NCBI GenBank assembly: GCA_030425705.1
Contig: JAUHZU010000012.1
Coordinates: 92,237-156,236 of the forward strand
Length of the DNA: 64,000 bases
Source: Phycisphaerae bacterium
GTDB lineage: Bacteria > Planctomycetota > Phycisphaerae > Phycisphaerales > Phycisphaeraceae
Direction: 5' to 3'
Position 1 is the first letter of the stretch. Each line of letters starts with the position of its first letter. Below, in pieces: positions 24,710 to 33,087 of the stretch. Under the pieces are notes generated by a model. That model was given only the letters and a program-made list of their open reading frames with translations, made no database searches and was not told the DNA's origin. The translations under genes were made by a program, and so were the position numbers.

Positions 24710-24784
24710 ATGCGTCTGAATCGTTCCGCCCTCCAGATCGCCCGCGCCAACGCCGTCATCGCGGCGCTGATCCTTGTTATGTGA
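24710..24784 (+). CDS. Putative ilvB leader peptide (24 residues)
   Basis: A 24-codon open frame starts MRLNRSALQIARAN and ends AVIAALILVM followed by TGA. The last nine residues hold two Ile, two Leu, two Val and two Ala. It lies directly after a good promoter and 120 bases before acetolactate synthase, the first enzyme of branched-chain amino acid synthesis. This is the layout of ribosome-mediated attenuation: shortage of charged Ile/Val/Leu tRNA stalls the ribosome near the end and changes the fold of the following RNA. There is no Shine-Dalgarno sequence, consistent with leaderless translation. Confidence 0.65.
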   Translation: MRLNRSALQIARANAVIAALILVM

Positions 24785-24810
24785 GCGGAAGACCCGCACC
24801 CCCCCTGCCC

Positions 24811-24883
24811 GGCTCGGTTCTGAGCCAACCGTCGCCCGTCACGCAGACCGGCCTCAACCCCACACCACCCGACCGACCGAGCC
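24811..24883 (+). promoter_or_regulatory. Alternative RNA pairings downstream of the leader peptide
   Basis: GGCTC (24811-24815) can pair locally with GAGCC (24822-24826). The overlapping GGCTCGGT (24811-24818) can instead pair with ACCGAGCC (24876-24883), and CGGTT (24815-24819) with AACCG (24827-24831). Mutually exclusive stems of this kind are expected in an attenuator, but no clear T-run terminator is visible. Confidence 0.4.
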
Positions 24884-24904
24884 CCGACCGGCCCGGCGGC
24901 GTCA

Positions 24905-26740
24905 TTGAAAACGATGGACACCCCCACCATGGCACAGACCGCCTACAACCTCAACGCACACGCCGTCGATAAACCCGCCCACGGCGACGCCACCGACAAA
25001 TACACCGGCATGACCGGCGCCCAGATCTTCCACCAGATGATGATCGAGCACGGCGTCGAGTGCATGTTCGGCTACCCCGGCGGTGCGATCCTCCCCGTGT
25101 TCGACGCGATCCACGAGTCCGGCCAATTCGACTTCGTCCTCTCCCGCCACGAGCAGGGTGCCTCACACATGGCCGAGGGCTACGCCCGTGTGACCGGCAA
25201 GCCGGGCATCGTGCTCGTCACCTCCGGCCCCGGGGCGACCAATACGGTCACGGGCCTGCAGGACGCGCTGATGGACGGCACGCCGATCATCGTGTTCGCC
25301 GGACAGGTCGCTACCGGCGCGATCGGGTCGGACGCCTTCCAGGAGGCGGACATGACCGGCATCACCCGGCCGTGCACCAAGTGGAACACGCTGGTGAAGC
25401 GGGTCGAGGACCTGCCCCGTGCGATCAACACCGCCTTCATGGTCGCGATGTCCGGCCGGCCGGGTCCGGTGTTTATCGACCTGCCCAAGGACGTCACCGC
25501 GGCCGTGCTCAAGAAGCCCTGCCACGCCGACCCGTACACGCCCGGCTACCACGTCCGCGAGCTGGGCACCTCCTCGGAGTTGCAGCGGGTCGCGGAGATG
25601 ATCAACAACGCGAAGCGCCCGGTGTTCTACGTCGGGCAGGGCTGCGTCGCCTCGGGCGGCAGCGACGCCCTCCGTCGGTGCGCGAAGCTGGCGAACGTCC
25701 CCGTGACCACCACGCTGCAGGCGTTGGGCGCGGTGGACGAGAGCGAGGAGCACGCCCTGCACATGCTCGGCATGCATGGCAGCGCCTACGCCAACTGGGC
25801 CATGCGCGACGCCGACTGCATCATCGCCGTCGGCGCACGCTTCGACGACCGCATCACCGGCGACCTCAAGCGCTTCGCCCCCAGCGCCCGCGCTGCCGAA
25901 CGCGCCGGCACCGGCGGGATCATCCACTTCGACATCGCCCCGGAAAACATCAACAAGTCTGTACCCGTCACCATCCCCGTCGAGGGCGACGCACGCAAGA
26001 ACCTCGAGCTGCTCGAGCCGATGCTCGAACACCGCGACCGTGGTGAGTGGTTCGACCAGATCCTGGCGTGGAAGAAGCAGGCGCCCTTCCGCTACAAGGA
26101 CGACGAGCGCGAGTTCCACCTCAAGCCGCAGGCGGTCATCGAGGAACTGTATGCGCAGACCCGGGGTGAGGCGATCATCACGACCGGCGTGGGCCAGCAC
26201 CAGATGTGGGCGGCGCAGTTCTACAAGTACAGCCACCCCCGCCGGTGGTTCACGTCCGGCGGGCTGGGCACGATGGGCTTCGGCGTGCCGGCCTCCGTCG
26301 GCGGGCAGCTCGGCGAGGACCTGCTGGCCAAGCGCGAAGGCCGCAAGCCCCTGCCGGTCATCAACATCGACGGCGACGGCAGCTTCTCCATGACCGCCAT
26401 GGAGATGACCACCGCCGCGCAATACAACATCAAGGCCAAGACCATCCTCCTGAACAACGACTTCCAGGGCATGGTCAAGCAGTGGCAGGACCTGTTCTAC
26501 GAGGAGCGTTACAGCCACACCCAGATGCACAACCCCGACTTCTGCAAGCTTGTCGAGGCGATGCACTGCAAGGCGTTCCGCTGCACCAAGAAGGCCGACC
26601 TCGCCGCCGTGATGGCCGAGTTCCTCGCCCACGACGGCCCGGCCGTGCTCGAGTGCCTGGTCGAGAAGCACGAGCACGTCTACCCCATGCTCCCCGCGGG
26701 CAAGAGCGTCGACGAGATGGTGCTGGGCGATTTCGACTGA
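24905..26740 (+). CDS. ilvB: Acetolactate synthase, large (catalytic) subunit
   Basis: A thiamine-diphosphate enzyme joining pyruvate units (or pyruvate and 2-oxobutyrate) at the start of valine, leucine and isoleucine synthesis. It has about 610 residues. The TPP motifs are FGYPGGAILPVFD, the catalytic glutamate in LSRHEQGASHMAEGYAR, and the metal site GDGSFSMTAMEM followed by NN. The start is TTG 24905; ATG 24914 or 24929 are alternatives. No regulatory subunit gene ilvN follows, so it must be elsewhere or absent. A leader peptide and attenuator-like pairings precede it. Confidence 0.95.
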   Translation: MKTMDTPTMAQTAYNLNAHAVDKPAHGDATDKYTGMTGAQIFHQMMIEHGVECMFGYPGGAILPVFDAIHESGQFDFVLSRHEQGASHMAEGYARVTGKPGIVLVTSGPGATNTVTGLQDALMDGTPIIVFAGQVATGAIGSDAFQEADMTGITRPCTKWNTLVKRVEDLPRAINTAFMVAMSGRPGPVFIDLPKDVTAAVLKKPCHADPYTPGYHVRELGTSSELQRVAEMINNAKRPVFYVGQGCVASGGSDALRRCAKLANVPVTTTLQALGAVDESEEHALHMLGMHGSAYANWAMRDADCIIAVGARFDDRITGDLKRFAPSARAAERAGTGGIIHFDIAPENINKSVPVTIPVEGDARKNLELLEPMLEHRDRGEWFDQILAWKKQAPFRYKDDEREFHLKPQAVIEELYAQTRGEAIITTGVGQHQMWAAQFYKYSHPRRWFTSGGLGTMGFGVPASVGGQLGEDLLAKREGRKPLPVINIDGDGSFSMTAMEMTTAAQYNIKAKTILLNNDFQGMVKQWQDLFYEERYSHTQMHNPDFCKLVEAMHCKAFRCTKKADLAAVMAEFLAHDGPAVLECLVEKHEHVYPMLPAGKSVDEMVLGDFD

Positions 26741-26753
26741 CGGGGGAGACCGA

Positions 26754-26787
26754 CCCGGGCCGACGCTGCGCTCTGGCCCGGCTTAGG
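26754..26787 (+). repeat. Dispersed hairpin repeat, family B, copy 2
   Basis: CCCGGGCCGACGCTGCGCTC followed by TGGCCCGGCTTAGG, nearly identical to 8391-8424. CCGGGCC and GGCCCGG form a 7-bp stem. It begins 13 bases after the ilvB stop and may serve as a transcription stop. Confidence 0.65.
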
Positions 26788-26896
26788 GTCCGGTTGGTGC
26801 AACGGTGTAACGACCCGTGCCGGGCGGCGGTCTTCCGTGCGGGGGCTACAATAGCCCGCCGTCCGCTGTCCCATGTCTGCCACACGGAGTGTCGAG

Positions 26897-28066
26897 ATGA
26901 CCCGATTTGCTGTTGCCGCCGCCGTCTGCCTGGCCGCGCTGTTCGCCCCCGCCGTCGCTGCACAGCAGTCGGTGACCACCGCCGTGGCGTTCGAGCACCT
27001 CAGCTTCGAGCGGCCGATCTACCTCTGCCCGATGGGCGACGGGACGGACCGGCTGGTTGTCGTCGAGCAGCAGGGGCGGGTCTACCTCTTCGACAACCGC
27101 CCGGGTGTCCGGCAGAACGACCGGCACCTGATGATCGACTTTGTCGAGGACGTCATCAGCCCCGGCCACCGCGGCGAGAACGAGGAGGGCCTGCTCGGGC
27201 TCGCGTTCCACCCCGACTTCGCCGAGAACGGGCAGGTCTTCCTGCACTACTCCGCGTCCGACCCGAAGCGGAACGTGCTCTCGCGCTTCACGATGGAAAA
27301 CGACGGCATCACGATCGACCGCGACAGCGAAGAGGTCATCCTCGAGCAGCGGCAGCCGTTCTGGAACCACAACGGCGGGATGATCGCCTTCGGGCCGGAC
27401 GGCTACCTCTACATCGCGCTGGGTGACGGCGGCGCCGCGGGCGATACGCTCAAGGCCGGCCAGGACCTCAACACGCTTCTCGCGAAGATCCTGCGCATCG
27501 ATGTGGACCAGACCGACGAGGCACGCGGCACGAACTACGCGGTCCCCGAAGACAACCCGTTCGTGGGGGTCGACGGTGCCCGGCCGGAGATCTGGGCGTA
27601 CGGCCTGCGGAACGTGTGGCGGTTCAGCTTCGACCGCGAGGACGGGACGCTCTGGGCCGGGGACGTCGGGCAGAACGCCTGGGAAGAGATCAACATCATC
27701 CGCCGTGGCTTCAACTACGGGTGGCGCATCCGCGAGGGCCGGCACGACTTTGACGCGAACGACCGCACCGACGACACGGGCCTGCTGGTCGACCCGGTGA
27801 TCGAGCACTCCCGCCGCGAGGCGATGTCGATCACCGGCGGCTACGTCTACCGCGGCGACGACCTGCCACAGATCGACGGCTACTACCTCTACGGCGACTA
27901 CGAGCGGGGCACGCTCTGGATGGCGCAGTTTGACGGCCGCCGCATCCGGCAACTGGTCGAGATCGGCCGTGTCCATCGCCCCGCGTCCTTCGGCGAGGAC
28001 CGCGACGGCGAGGTCTACATCTGCAGCTTCGACGGCAAGATCTACCGGTTCGTGTCGAACCGCTGA
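26897..28066 (+). CDS. Secreted PQQ-type sugar dehydrogenase (GSDH family)
   Basis: A 389-residue exported protein. The signal peptide is MTRFAVAAAVCLAALFAPAVAA. A six-bladed beta-propeller of the glucose/sorbosone dehydrogenase family follows: MGDGTDRLVVVEQQGRVYLF, EEGLLGLAFHPDFAENGQ, WNHNGGMIAFGPDGYLYIALGDGG (in part FGPDGYLYIALGDGG), NPFVG, and YGLRNVWRFSFDRE. Family members oxidise sugars with pyrroloquinoline quinone; the true substrate is not predictable. ATG 26897 gives a clean signal peptide. It converges with recJ with only 24 bases between. Confidence 0.9.
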   Translation: MTRFAVAAAVCLAALFAPAVAAQQSVTTAVAFEHLSFERPIYLCPMGDGTDRLVVVEQQGRVYLFDNRPGVRQNDRHLMIDFVEDVISPGHRGENEEGLLGLAFHPDFAENGQVFLHYSASDPKRNVLSRFTMENDGITIDRDSEEVILEQRQPFWNHNGGMIAFGPDGYLYIALGDGGAAGDTLKAGQDLNTLLAKILRIDVDQTDEARGTNYAVPEDNPFVGVDGARPEIWAYGLRNVWRFSFDREDGTLWAGDVGQNAWEEINIIRRGFNYGWRIREGRHDFDANDRTDDTGLLVDPVIEHSRREAMSITGGYVYRGDDLPQIDGYYLYGDYERGTLWMAQFDGRRIRQLVEIGRVHRPASFGEDRDGEVYICSFDGKIYRFVSNR

Positions 28067-28090
28067 GCGACCCACGCCGGGCCGCACCTT

Positions 28091-29890
28091 TCACACCACG
28101 CGCAGGTCGATGATGTGCAGTTCGGCGCTGCGCCGCCCCTGCCAGGTGTTGATGCTCGGCTGAAACACGACATCGACCGTCACGCCCGCGGGCAGGTCGG
28201 CGGCGCGTTCGCCCTGGTTCCAGGCGACGGCGCGGATGGAGGCACCGTCGCGGCGGAGCTGGAGCGACAGGTGCTTGCCCGCGGCCCCCATCCGCTGGGC
28301 CGGGCGGGCGAGGGTCAGCCGCTCGGCGAGCAGGCGCGGCTTGGGGTTGCCCCGTCCGAAGGGCGCGAGCCGCTGAAGCTGGTCGAACAGCACCGCGTCG
28401 CAGTGGGCTAACGCAACCGCCGCGTCGATCCGCACCGAGGCGCACAGCTCGTCGGCCCCGAGCACGCGGTTGACCTCCCCGACCAGCGCGGTGCGGAACG
28501 CATCGATGCGGCCGGCCTCCAGCGTCAGCCCGGCGGCCATCGCGTGCCCACCAAACTTCGTAAGGTGCTGCTCGCAGGCCATGAGCGCGGCGTGGATGCT
28601 CACGCCGTCCACGCTGCGGGCCGAGCCCTTGGCCTCGCCGGTCGCTTCGTCGATCCCCAGGACAATCGCCGGGCGGTGGTACCGGTCGACCAGCCGGCTG
28701 GCGACGATGCCCACCACCCCGGGGTGCCAGCCCACGCCGGCCACGACGATCGCGCGGCAGGCGTCGTCCGTGTAACCGTTTGCTTCGACCTGCTCGATCG
28801 CGGCGTCGACGATCTGCTTCTCGGTCGCCCGCCGGTCCTCGTTCGTAACGTGCAGCTGCTCGGCCAGCTCCGACGCACGCTCGCCCTGCGCGACGGTCAG
28901 AAGCTCGACCGCCTCGCGGGCATGGCCCATCCGGCCGCAGGCGTTCAGCCGCGGGCCGAGCACGAACCCGACGTGGTAGCTGTCGATCTTTTCATCATCG
29001 AGCTTCGACGCGGTGACCAGGGCGTTGAGGCCCTCGATACCGGTCTGCTTGATCCGCGAGAGTCCGAACGCGGTGATGACCCGGTTCTCCCCGACCAGCG
29101 GGACGACATCCGCGACGGTGCCCAGCGCCGCCAGCGCGAGCAGGTCCAGCAGCAGCGCGCGGTAGTCGGCCGGGAGTTTGCCGCGTGCCCGGCCGTCGGG
29201 TCCCAGGCAGCCGCAGTAGGTCAGCGCGAACTGCCAGGCCAGCTTGTACGCGACGCCCGCGCCGCAGAGGTCGGGGTTGGGGTAGGCCGGGCCGTCCGCT
29301 GCGATCGCCGGATGCACGAGCGTATGCGCATCGGGCAAGGCGTCGGGATTGAAATTGTGGTGGTCGGTGATGATGAGATCGACACCGAGTTCACGGGCGA
29401 CCCGAGCCGGCTCGGTCGCGGTGATGCCGCAATCAACCGAGACGACCAGGGGCGGCGTTGCGCTATCGCCGCCGGTGGCGAGTTGACGGATCGCCTCGGC
29501 GTTCAGCCCGTAGCCCTCGTCAAGACGGTGCGGGACGTAGGTGCGGACGTCGGCCCCGGCACGGGTGAGTGTGTGGTAGAGGATCGCCGACGCGGTGACG
29601 CCATCGACGTCGTAGTCGCCGTAGATCACGATGGGCTGGCGGTCGTGGACGGCCCGGCAGAGGCGCTGTGCCGCGGCGATGGCGCCGGGCAGGTCGGCGG
29701 GGTCGTGCAGGTCGGTCAGGCGCGGCTTGAGGAACCGGTCCACCGCGTCGTCGCCGACGACGCCCCGTGCCGCCAGGAGTTGGGCGACCAGCGGGTGCTG
29801 TCGGCCGTAGCGGGTGGGTCCGGGCTCGGCCGGTTCGGCCGGGGTTGCATCCATGCGGACCCAACGGGTGGGCGTCCCTGCGGTGGTCAT
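28091..29890 (-). CDS. recJ: Single-stranded-DNA-specific exonuclease RecJ
   Basis: A 5'-3' single-strand DNA exonuclease of recombination and mismatch repair, 599 residues. The DHH domain has YGDYDVDGVTASAIL and ITDHHNFNPDALP. The DHHA1 domain has GWHPGVVGIVASRLVDRYHRP and GGHAMAAGLTLE. A C-terminal OB-fold includes RLTLARPAQRMGAAGKHLSL. ATG 29890 is chosen because the family begins about 30 residues before the RYGRQHPLVAQLL segment, and longer extensions look non-coding. It is divergent from a pilin gene. Confidence 0.95.
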   Translation of the reverse strand: MTTAGTPTRWVRMDATPAEPAEPGPTRYGRQHPLVAQLLAARGVVGDDAVDRFLKPRLTDLHDPADLPGAIAAAQRLCRAVHDRQPIVIYGDYDVDGVTASAILYHTLTRAGADVRTYVPHRLDEGYGLNAEAIRQLATGGDSATPPLVVSVDCGITATEPARVARELGVDLIITDHHNFNPDALPDAHTLVHPAIAADGPAYPNPDLCGAGVAYKLAWQFALTYCGCLGPDGRARGKLPADYRALLLDLLALAALGTVADVVPLVGENRVITAFGLSRIKQTGIEGLNALVTASKLDDEKIDSYHVGFVLGPRLNACGRMGHAREAVELLTVAQGERASELAEQLHVTNEDRRATEKQIVDAAIEQVEANGYTDDACRAIVVAGVGWHPGVVGIVASRLVDRYHRPAIVLGIDEATGEAKGSARSVDGVSIHAALMACEQHLTKFGGHAMAAGLTLEAGRIDAFRTALVGEVNRVLGADELCASVRIDAAVALAHCDAVLFDQLQRLAPFGRGNPKPRLLAERLTLARPAQRMGAAGKHLSLQLRRDGASIRAVAWNQGERAADLPAGVTVDVVFQPSINTWQGRRSAELHIIDLRVV

Positions 29891-30114
29891 CGCCGCATCA
29901 TACCCGCAGCCCGTTGTACCACCGTTGGTTTCGCGCCGCGTATCCCGCACAACCGGAACACACCCGCCAGCTTCCGCCCGTGTGGCCCGTCGGGGCGTGG
30001 TGTGCTGTATCCCCGCACCGGGCGGGCCGATACGGCTCAAGACACCCATACGCGGGTAGGCCGGGCCGTTGGCCCGGGCCCTCACCATCTGCGAGGCATG
30101 CCGGAGCCCCAATC

Positions 30115-30585
30115 ATGCGCCACGCACTCCCGATTCACCGCCGCTACCAACGCCGAGGCCTCGCCGGCCGGGCGTTTACGCTGGTCGAGATCCTCATCGT
30201 CGTGGTGATCCTCGGCATCCTCGCCGCGATCGTTATCCCGCAGTTCTCCACCGCCGCCGAGTCCAGCAAGGAATCCGCCCTCAAGCAGGACGTCTTCCGC
30301 TTCCGCGGACAGATCGAGCTCTACAAGCACCAGCACAACGGCAACCCCCCGACCCTGGCCAACTTCATCGACCAGATGACCATGGCCACCGACAAGGACG
30401 GCAACACCGCCGCGATCGGCACGCCCGGCTACCCCTTCGGCCCGTACCTGCCGGGCATCCCCCGCAACCCGTTTACCGATACCGTGCCGCTCGGCGACGG
30501 CGCGGTCGGCACTAGCGCCTGGTACTACGACGAGGACACCGGCGAGATCGCGGCCAACGACTCGGCCGAGCACCGCGCCTGGTAA
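30115..30585 (+). CDS. Type II secretion pseudopilin-like protein (GspG-type)
   Basis: A 156-residue pilin-like protein. The leader is short and basic, cleaved at GRA-FTLVEILIVVVILGIL (shown in part), followed by the conserved N-terminal helix ending IVIPQFSTAAESS. The soluble part includes QIELYKHQHNGNPPTLANFI and YLPGIPRNPFTDT, close to the GspG major pseudopilin pattern. It is a single gene followed by a strong terminator, and may work with a secretion system encoded elsewhere. Confidence 0.88.
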   Translation: MRHALPIHRRYQRRGLAGRAFTLVEILIVVVILGILAAIVIPQFSTAAESSKESALKQDVFRFRGQIELYKHQHNGNPPTLANFIDQMTMATDKDGNTAAIGTPGYPFGPYLPGIPRNPFTDTVPLGDGAVGTSAWYYDEDTGEIAANDSAEHRAW

Positions 30586-30615
30586 CCCGCCGAGAACCTA
30601 CCACACGATGAAACA

Positions 30616-30642
30616 CCGCCCGGCACGCACCGGGCGGTTTTT
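30616..30642 (+). terminator. Rho-independent terminator after the pseudopilin gene
   Basis: CCGCCCGG (30616-30623) and CCGGGCGG (30630-30637) form a perfect 8-bp stem around CACGCA, followed by TTTTT. Confidence 0.93.
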
Positions 30643-30728
30643 CGCTGCACCCGCGCGGTTCGGCCGATCTGGACCGATGGGGCTACGATGCCCTCTCGGA
30701 ACTACCGCCACCCCAGCCAAGGACGGCC

Positions 30729-32078
30729 ATGACCCGTGTCCTCGCCACGAACCTGACCTTCGCCCTCCTGTGCCTGTTGCTGTGTGTGGGCGGGTGCAAG
30801 CCGCGGACGTCCGGCGTCCAGAACCCGGGGGTCCGGCCGGGCCCGACGGGCTACACGCCGATCGACGCCGCCGCCGCCCGCCGGGGGCTGCGCGTCGCCG
30901 ACCTGCGGGGCGAGCCGGCGGTACGCGTCCGCGTCCAGCGCAGCGCTACACGGCTCCGCGCCGCCACGACCGGCCGATTCACCCTCGCACCCGGTGGCCA
31001 GGCCGCCGCGGGCTCGCAACCCCGCGCGTTCGACGGCCCGCTGGTCGTTACCCACGACGGCGGCGGCTTTGTTATCACCGACGGCCGGGGACAGGCCGTC
31101 CGCTGGGACTTGCCGGCACTCCGCATCGCCTCCACCGCCGGCTCGGTCTCGCTCGACGGCACGGCGTACCCCGGCGTCATCGAGTTGGTGCCGGTGAGCA
31201 CCAGCACCGGTCGGCCGACCGGGCGGATGGACGCGGTCAACCACGTCGGGATGGAGCGATACCTGCCGGGCGTGCTCTCCAAGGAGCTATACGCGGGCTG
31301 GGAGCCCGCCGCCTACCGGGCGCAGGCGATCGCCGCGCGGAGCTACGCGGTCTGGGAGATGAACCTGCCCCAGCGGCGCAGCAGCCACTACGACCTCGAG
31401 GCCGGCCAGGCCAGCCAGGCGTACCTCGGGCTCGACGCGAGCGAGAAGGCGAAGCAGGCCGTCGCCGCGACGCGCGGGCAGGTGCTGGTGTTCGAGGGCC
31501 GGGTGTTGCCCGCGTTTTACTCGAGCTGTTCGGGCGGGACGGGTCAGGACGCCTACGCGATCTTCCCGGAGAAGGTAGACGACCTCGCGCCGCTGCGCGG
31601 CCGAGAGCACGGCGCATGGGGGCAGGCGTCGAGCAAGTTCCGCTGGGGCCCGGTGACGCAGACCAACGCCCGGCTGACACAGGCGATGCAGCGCTGGGGC
31701 CGGGCCAACGACCACCCCATCAGCGAGTTGACCGGCGTCCGCGACATCCAGCCGATCGCCCATAACCGCGTCGGCCGACCCACCCGCTACGCGGTCACCG
31801 ACACCAACGGCCGACGCTACGACCTGCACAGCGAACAGCTCCGCCGCGCCGCAAACACCGCCGTCCCCGGCGACCCGGCCAACAGCGCCCACACCCTGTT
31901 CTCCAGCCACGTCGAAGTCACCGTCAGCGGCCCGAACATCAGCTTCACCGGCCGGGGCTACGGCCACGGCGTGGGCATGTGCCAGTGGGGCGCTCAGGGC
32001 ATGGCCCAGCGCGGCTACGACCACCCCGCGATCCTGGGCTTCTACTACCCCGGCGCGGCGCTGCAGCGGGTGTACTAG
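30729..32078 (+). CDS. SpoIID/LytB-domain lipoprotein
   Basis: A 449-residue lipoprotein (hydrophobic signal, lipobox CVGGC). The SpoIID/LytB domain covers the C-terminal two thirds: MERYLPGVLSKELYAGWEP, AYRAQAIAARSYAVWEM, VLPAFYSSCSGGTGQDA, and the hallmark end RGYGHGVGMCQWGAQGMAQRG plus ILGFYYPGA. SpoIID proteins are lytic enzymes or amidase enhancers acting on denuded peptidoglycan; planctomycetes do not sporulate, so the role is cell-wall remodelling. It is a single gene with its own upstream terminator. Confidence 0.9.
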   Translation: MTRVLATNLTFALLCLLLCVGGCKPRTSGVQNPGVRPGPTGYTPIDAAAARRGLRVADLRGEPAVRVRVQRSATRLRAATTGRFTLAPGGQAAAGSQPRAFDGPLVVTHDGGGFVITDGRGQAVRWDLPALRIASTAGSVSLDGTAYPGVIELVPVSTSTGRPTGRMDAVNHVGMERYLPGVLSKELYAGWEPAAYRAQAIAARSYAVWEMNLPQRRSSHYDLEAGQASQAYLGLDASEKAKQAVAATRGQVLVFEGRVLPAFYSSCSGGTGQDAYAIFPEKVDDLAPLRGREHGAWGQASSKFRWGPVTQTNARLTQAMQRWGRANDHPISELTGVRDIQPIAHNRVGRPTRYAVTDTNGRRYDLHSEQLRRAANTAVPGDPANSAHTLFSSHVEVTVSGPNISFTGRGYGHGVGMCQWGAQGMAQRGYDHPAILGFYYPGAALQRVY

Positions 32079-32160
32079 CCGCACAGGTGAACCCGCGCAA
32101 TCGGGGGCGACTGAGTCGGTTGCTAAGAAGTCCCCGACCGCAACGCGCCGCGTCACCCGT

Positions 32161-32931
32161 TTAGTGCTTCTTGCCTTTATGCCGTTCGAGTTCTTTTTCG
32201 ATGTGCGCTGTTTCCAGGCGCGGGCCGGGCATGGCGGGGCGGACCTGGGTCTTCCACTTCGCCGGCTCGAAGTAATCGTCAATGATCCGGACCGCCTCCT
32301 CGATGTCGTCGGTCACCGTGAACAGGTCCAGGTCCTTGGGGCTGATCGTCTCGAACTTCTCGGCCAGGGTCGCCCGCATCCAGTCGACCAGGCCGTCCCA
32401 GAAGTCGTGGCCGATGAGCACCATCGGGAACGGGTGGATCTTCATGGTCTGCATGAGGGTGAGCGTCTCGAAGCACTCATCCATCGTGCCGAACCCGCCG
32501 GGGAAGATGATGAACCCACAGGAGTACTTGAGGAACATGACTTTGCGGACGAAGAAGTAGCGGAAGTCGAGCTTGTGCGTCTGGTAGGGGTTGGGGACCT
32601 GCTCGAAGGGCAGGTCGATGTTGAGCCCGACGCTCCGGCCACCGCAGTCGTGGGCCCCCTTGTTCGCGGCCTCCATGATGCCCGGGCCCCCGCCGGTGAT
32701 GACGGCGAAATGCTTCTCGCAGATTAGCCGGCCGCACTCGACGGCCTGCTCGTAGTAGGGCTCGCCGGGCTTCGTGCGGGCCGAGCCGAACACCGTGATC
32801 CCCGCGCCGACGTTGGACATGACGTCGAAGCCCTCGACGAACTCCGAGAGGATGCGGAACAGCCGCCAGGTCTCACGGGACAGCGCGATCTCGCGCTTCA
32901 TCTCTTCTTCTTCGGTTTCATGGTTTTTCAT
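32161..32931 (-). CDS. LOG-family Rossmann-fold protein
   Basis: A 256-residue cytoplasmic protein of the LOG/TIGR00730 family. The motif PGGFGTMDE (PGGxGTxxE) is diagnostic and VITGGGPGIMEAANKGA forms the nucleotide loop. Members act as cytokinin-activating phosphoribohydrolases or nucleotide 5'-monophosphate nucleosidases. It is of the longer form with a roughly 40-residue N-terminal helical part. ATG 32931 starts MKNHETEEEEMKRE. It is divergent from the Tat-exported enolase-family gene and convergent with the SpoIID gene. Confidence 0.9.
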   Translation of the reverse strand: MKNHETEEEEMKREIALSRETWRLFRILSEFVEGFDVMSNVGAGITVFGSARTKPGEPYYEQAVECGRLICEKHFAVITGGGPGIMEAANKGAHDCGGRSVGLNIDLPFEQVPNPYQTHKLDFRYFFVRKVMFLKYSCGFIIFPGGFGTMDECFETLTLMQTMKIHPFPMVLIGHDFWDGLVDWMRATLAEKFETISPKDLDLFTVTDDIEEAVRIIDDYFEPAKWKTQVRPAMPGPRLETAHIEKELERHKGKKH

Positions 32932-33087
32932 GCCGGGAGTATATGCTCTGGGCCGGGTCGCGATCGCGCGGCGCCGACCCACAGGCGGTGAAACACAGCC
33001 GACAGATCGGCGGGCCGCGCACCGGATAGCTTGTAGCCGCCGCCTTTCGGGGTCGGCCCCACCACCGCCGCGACGCAGGAGCACGCC

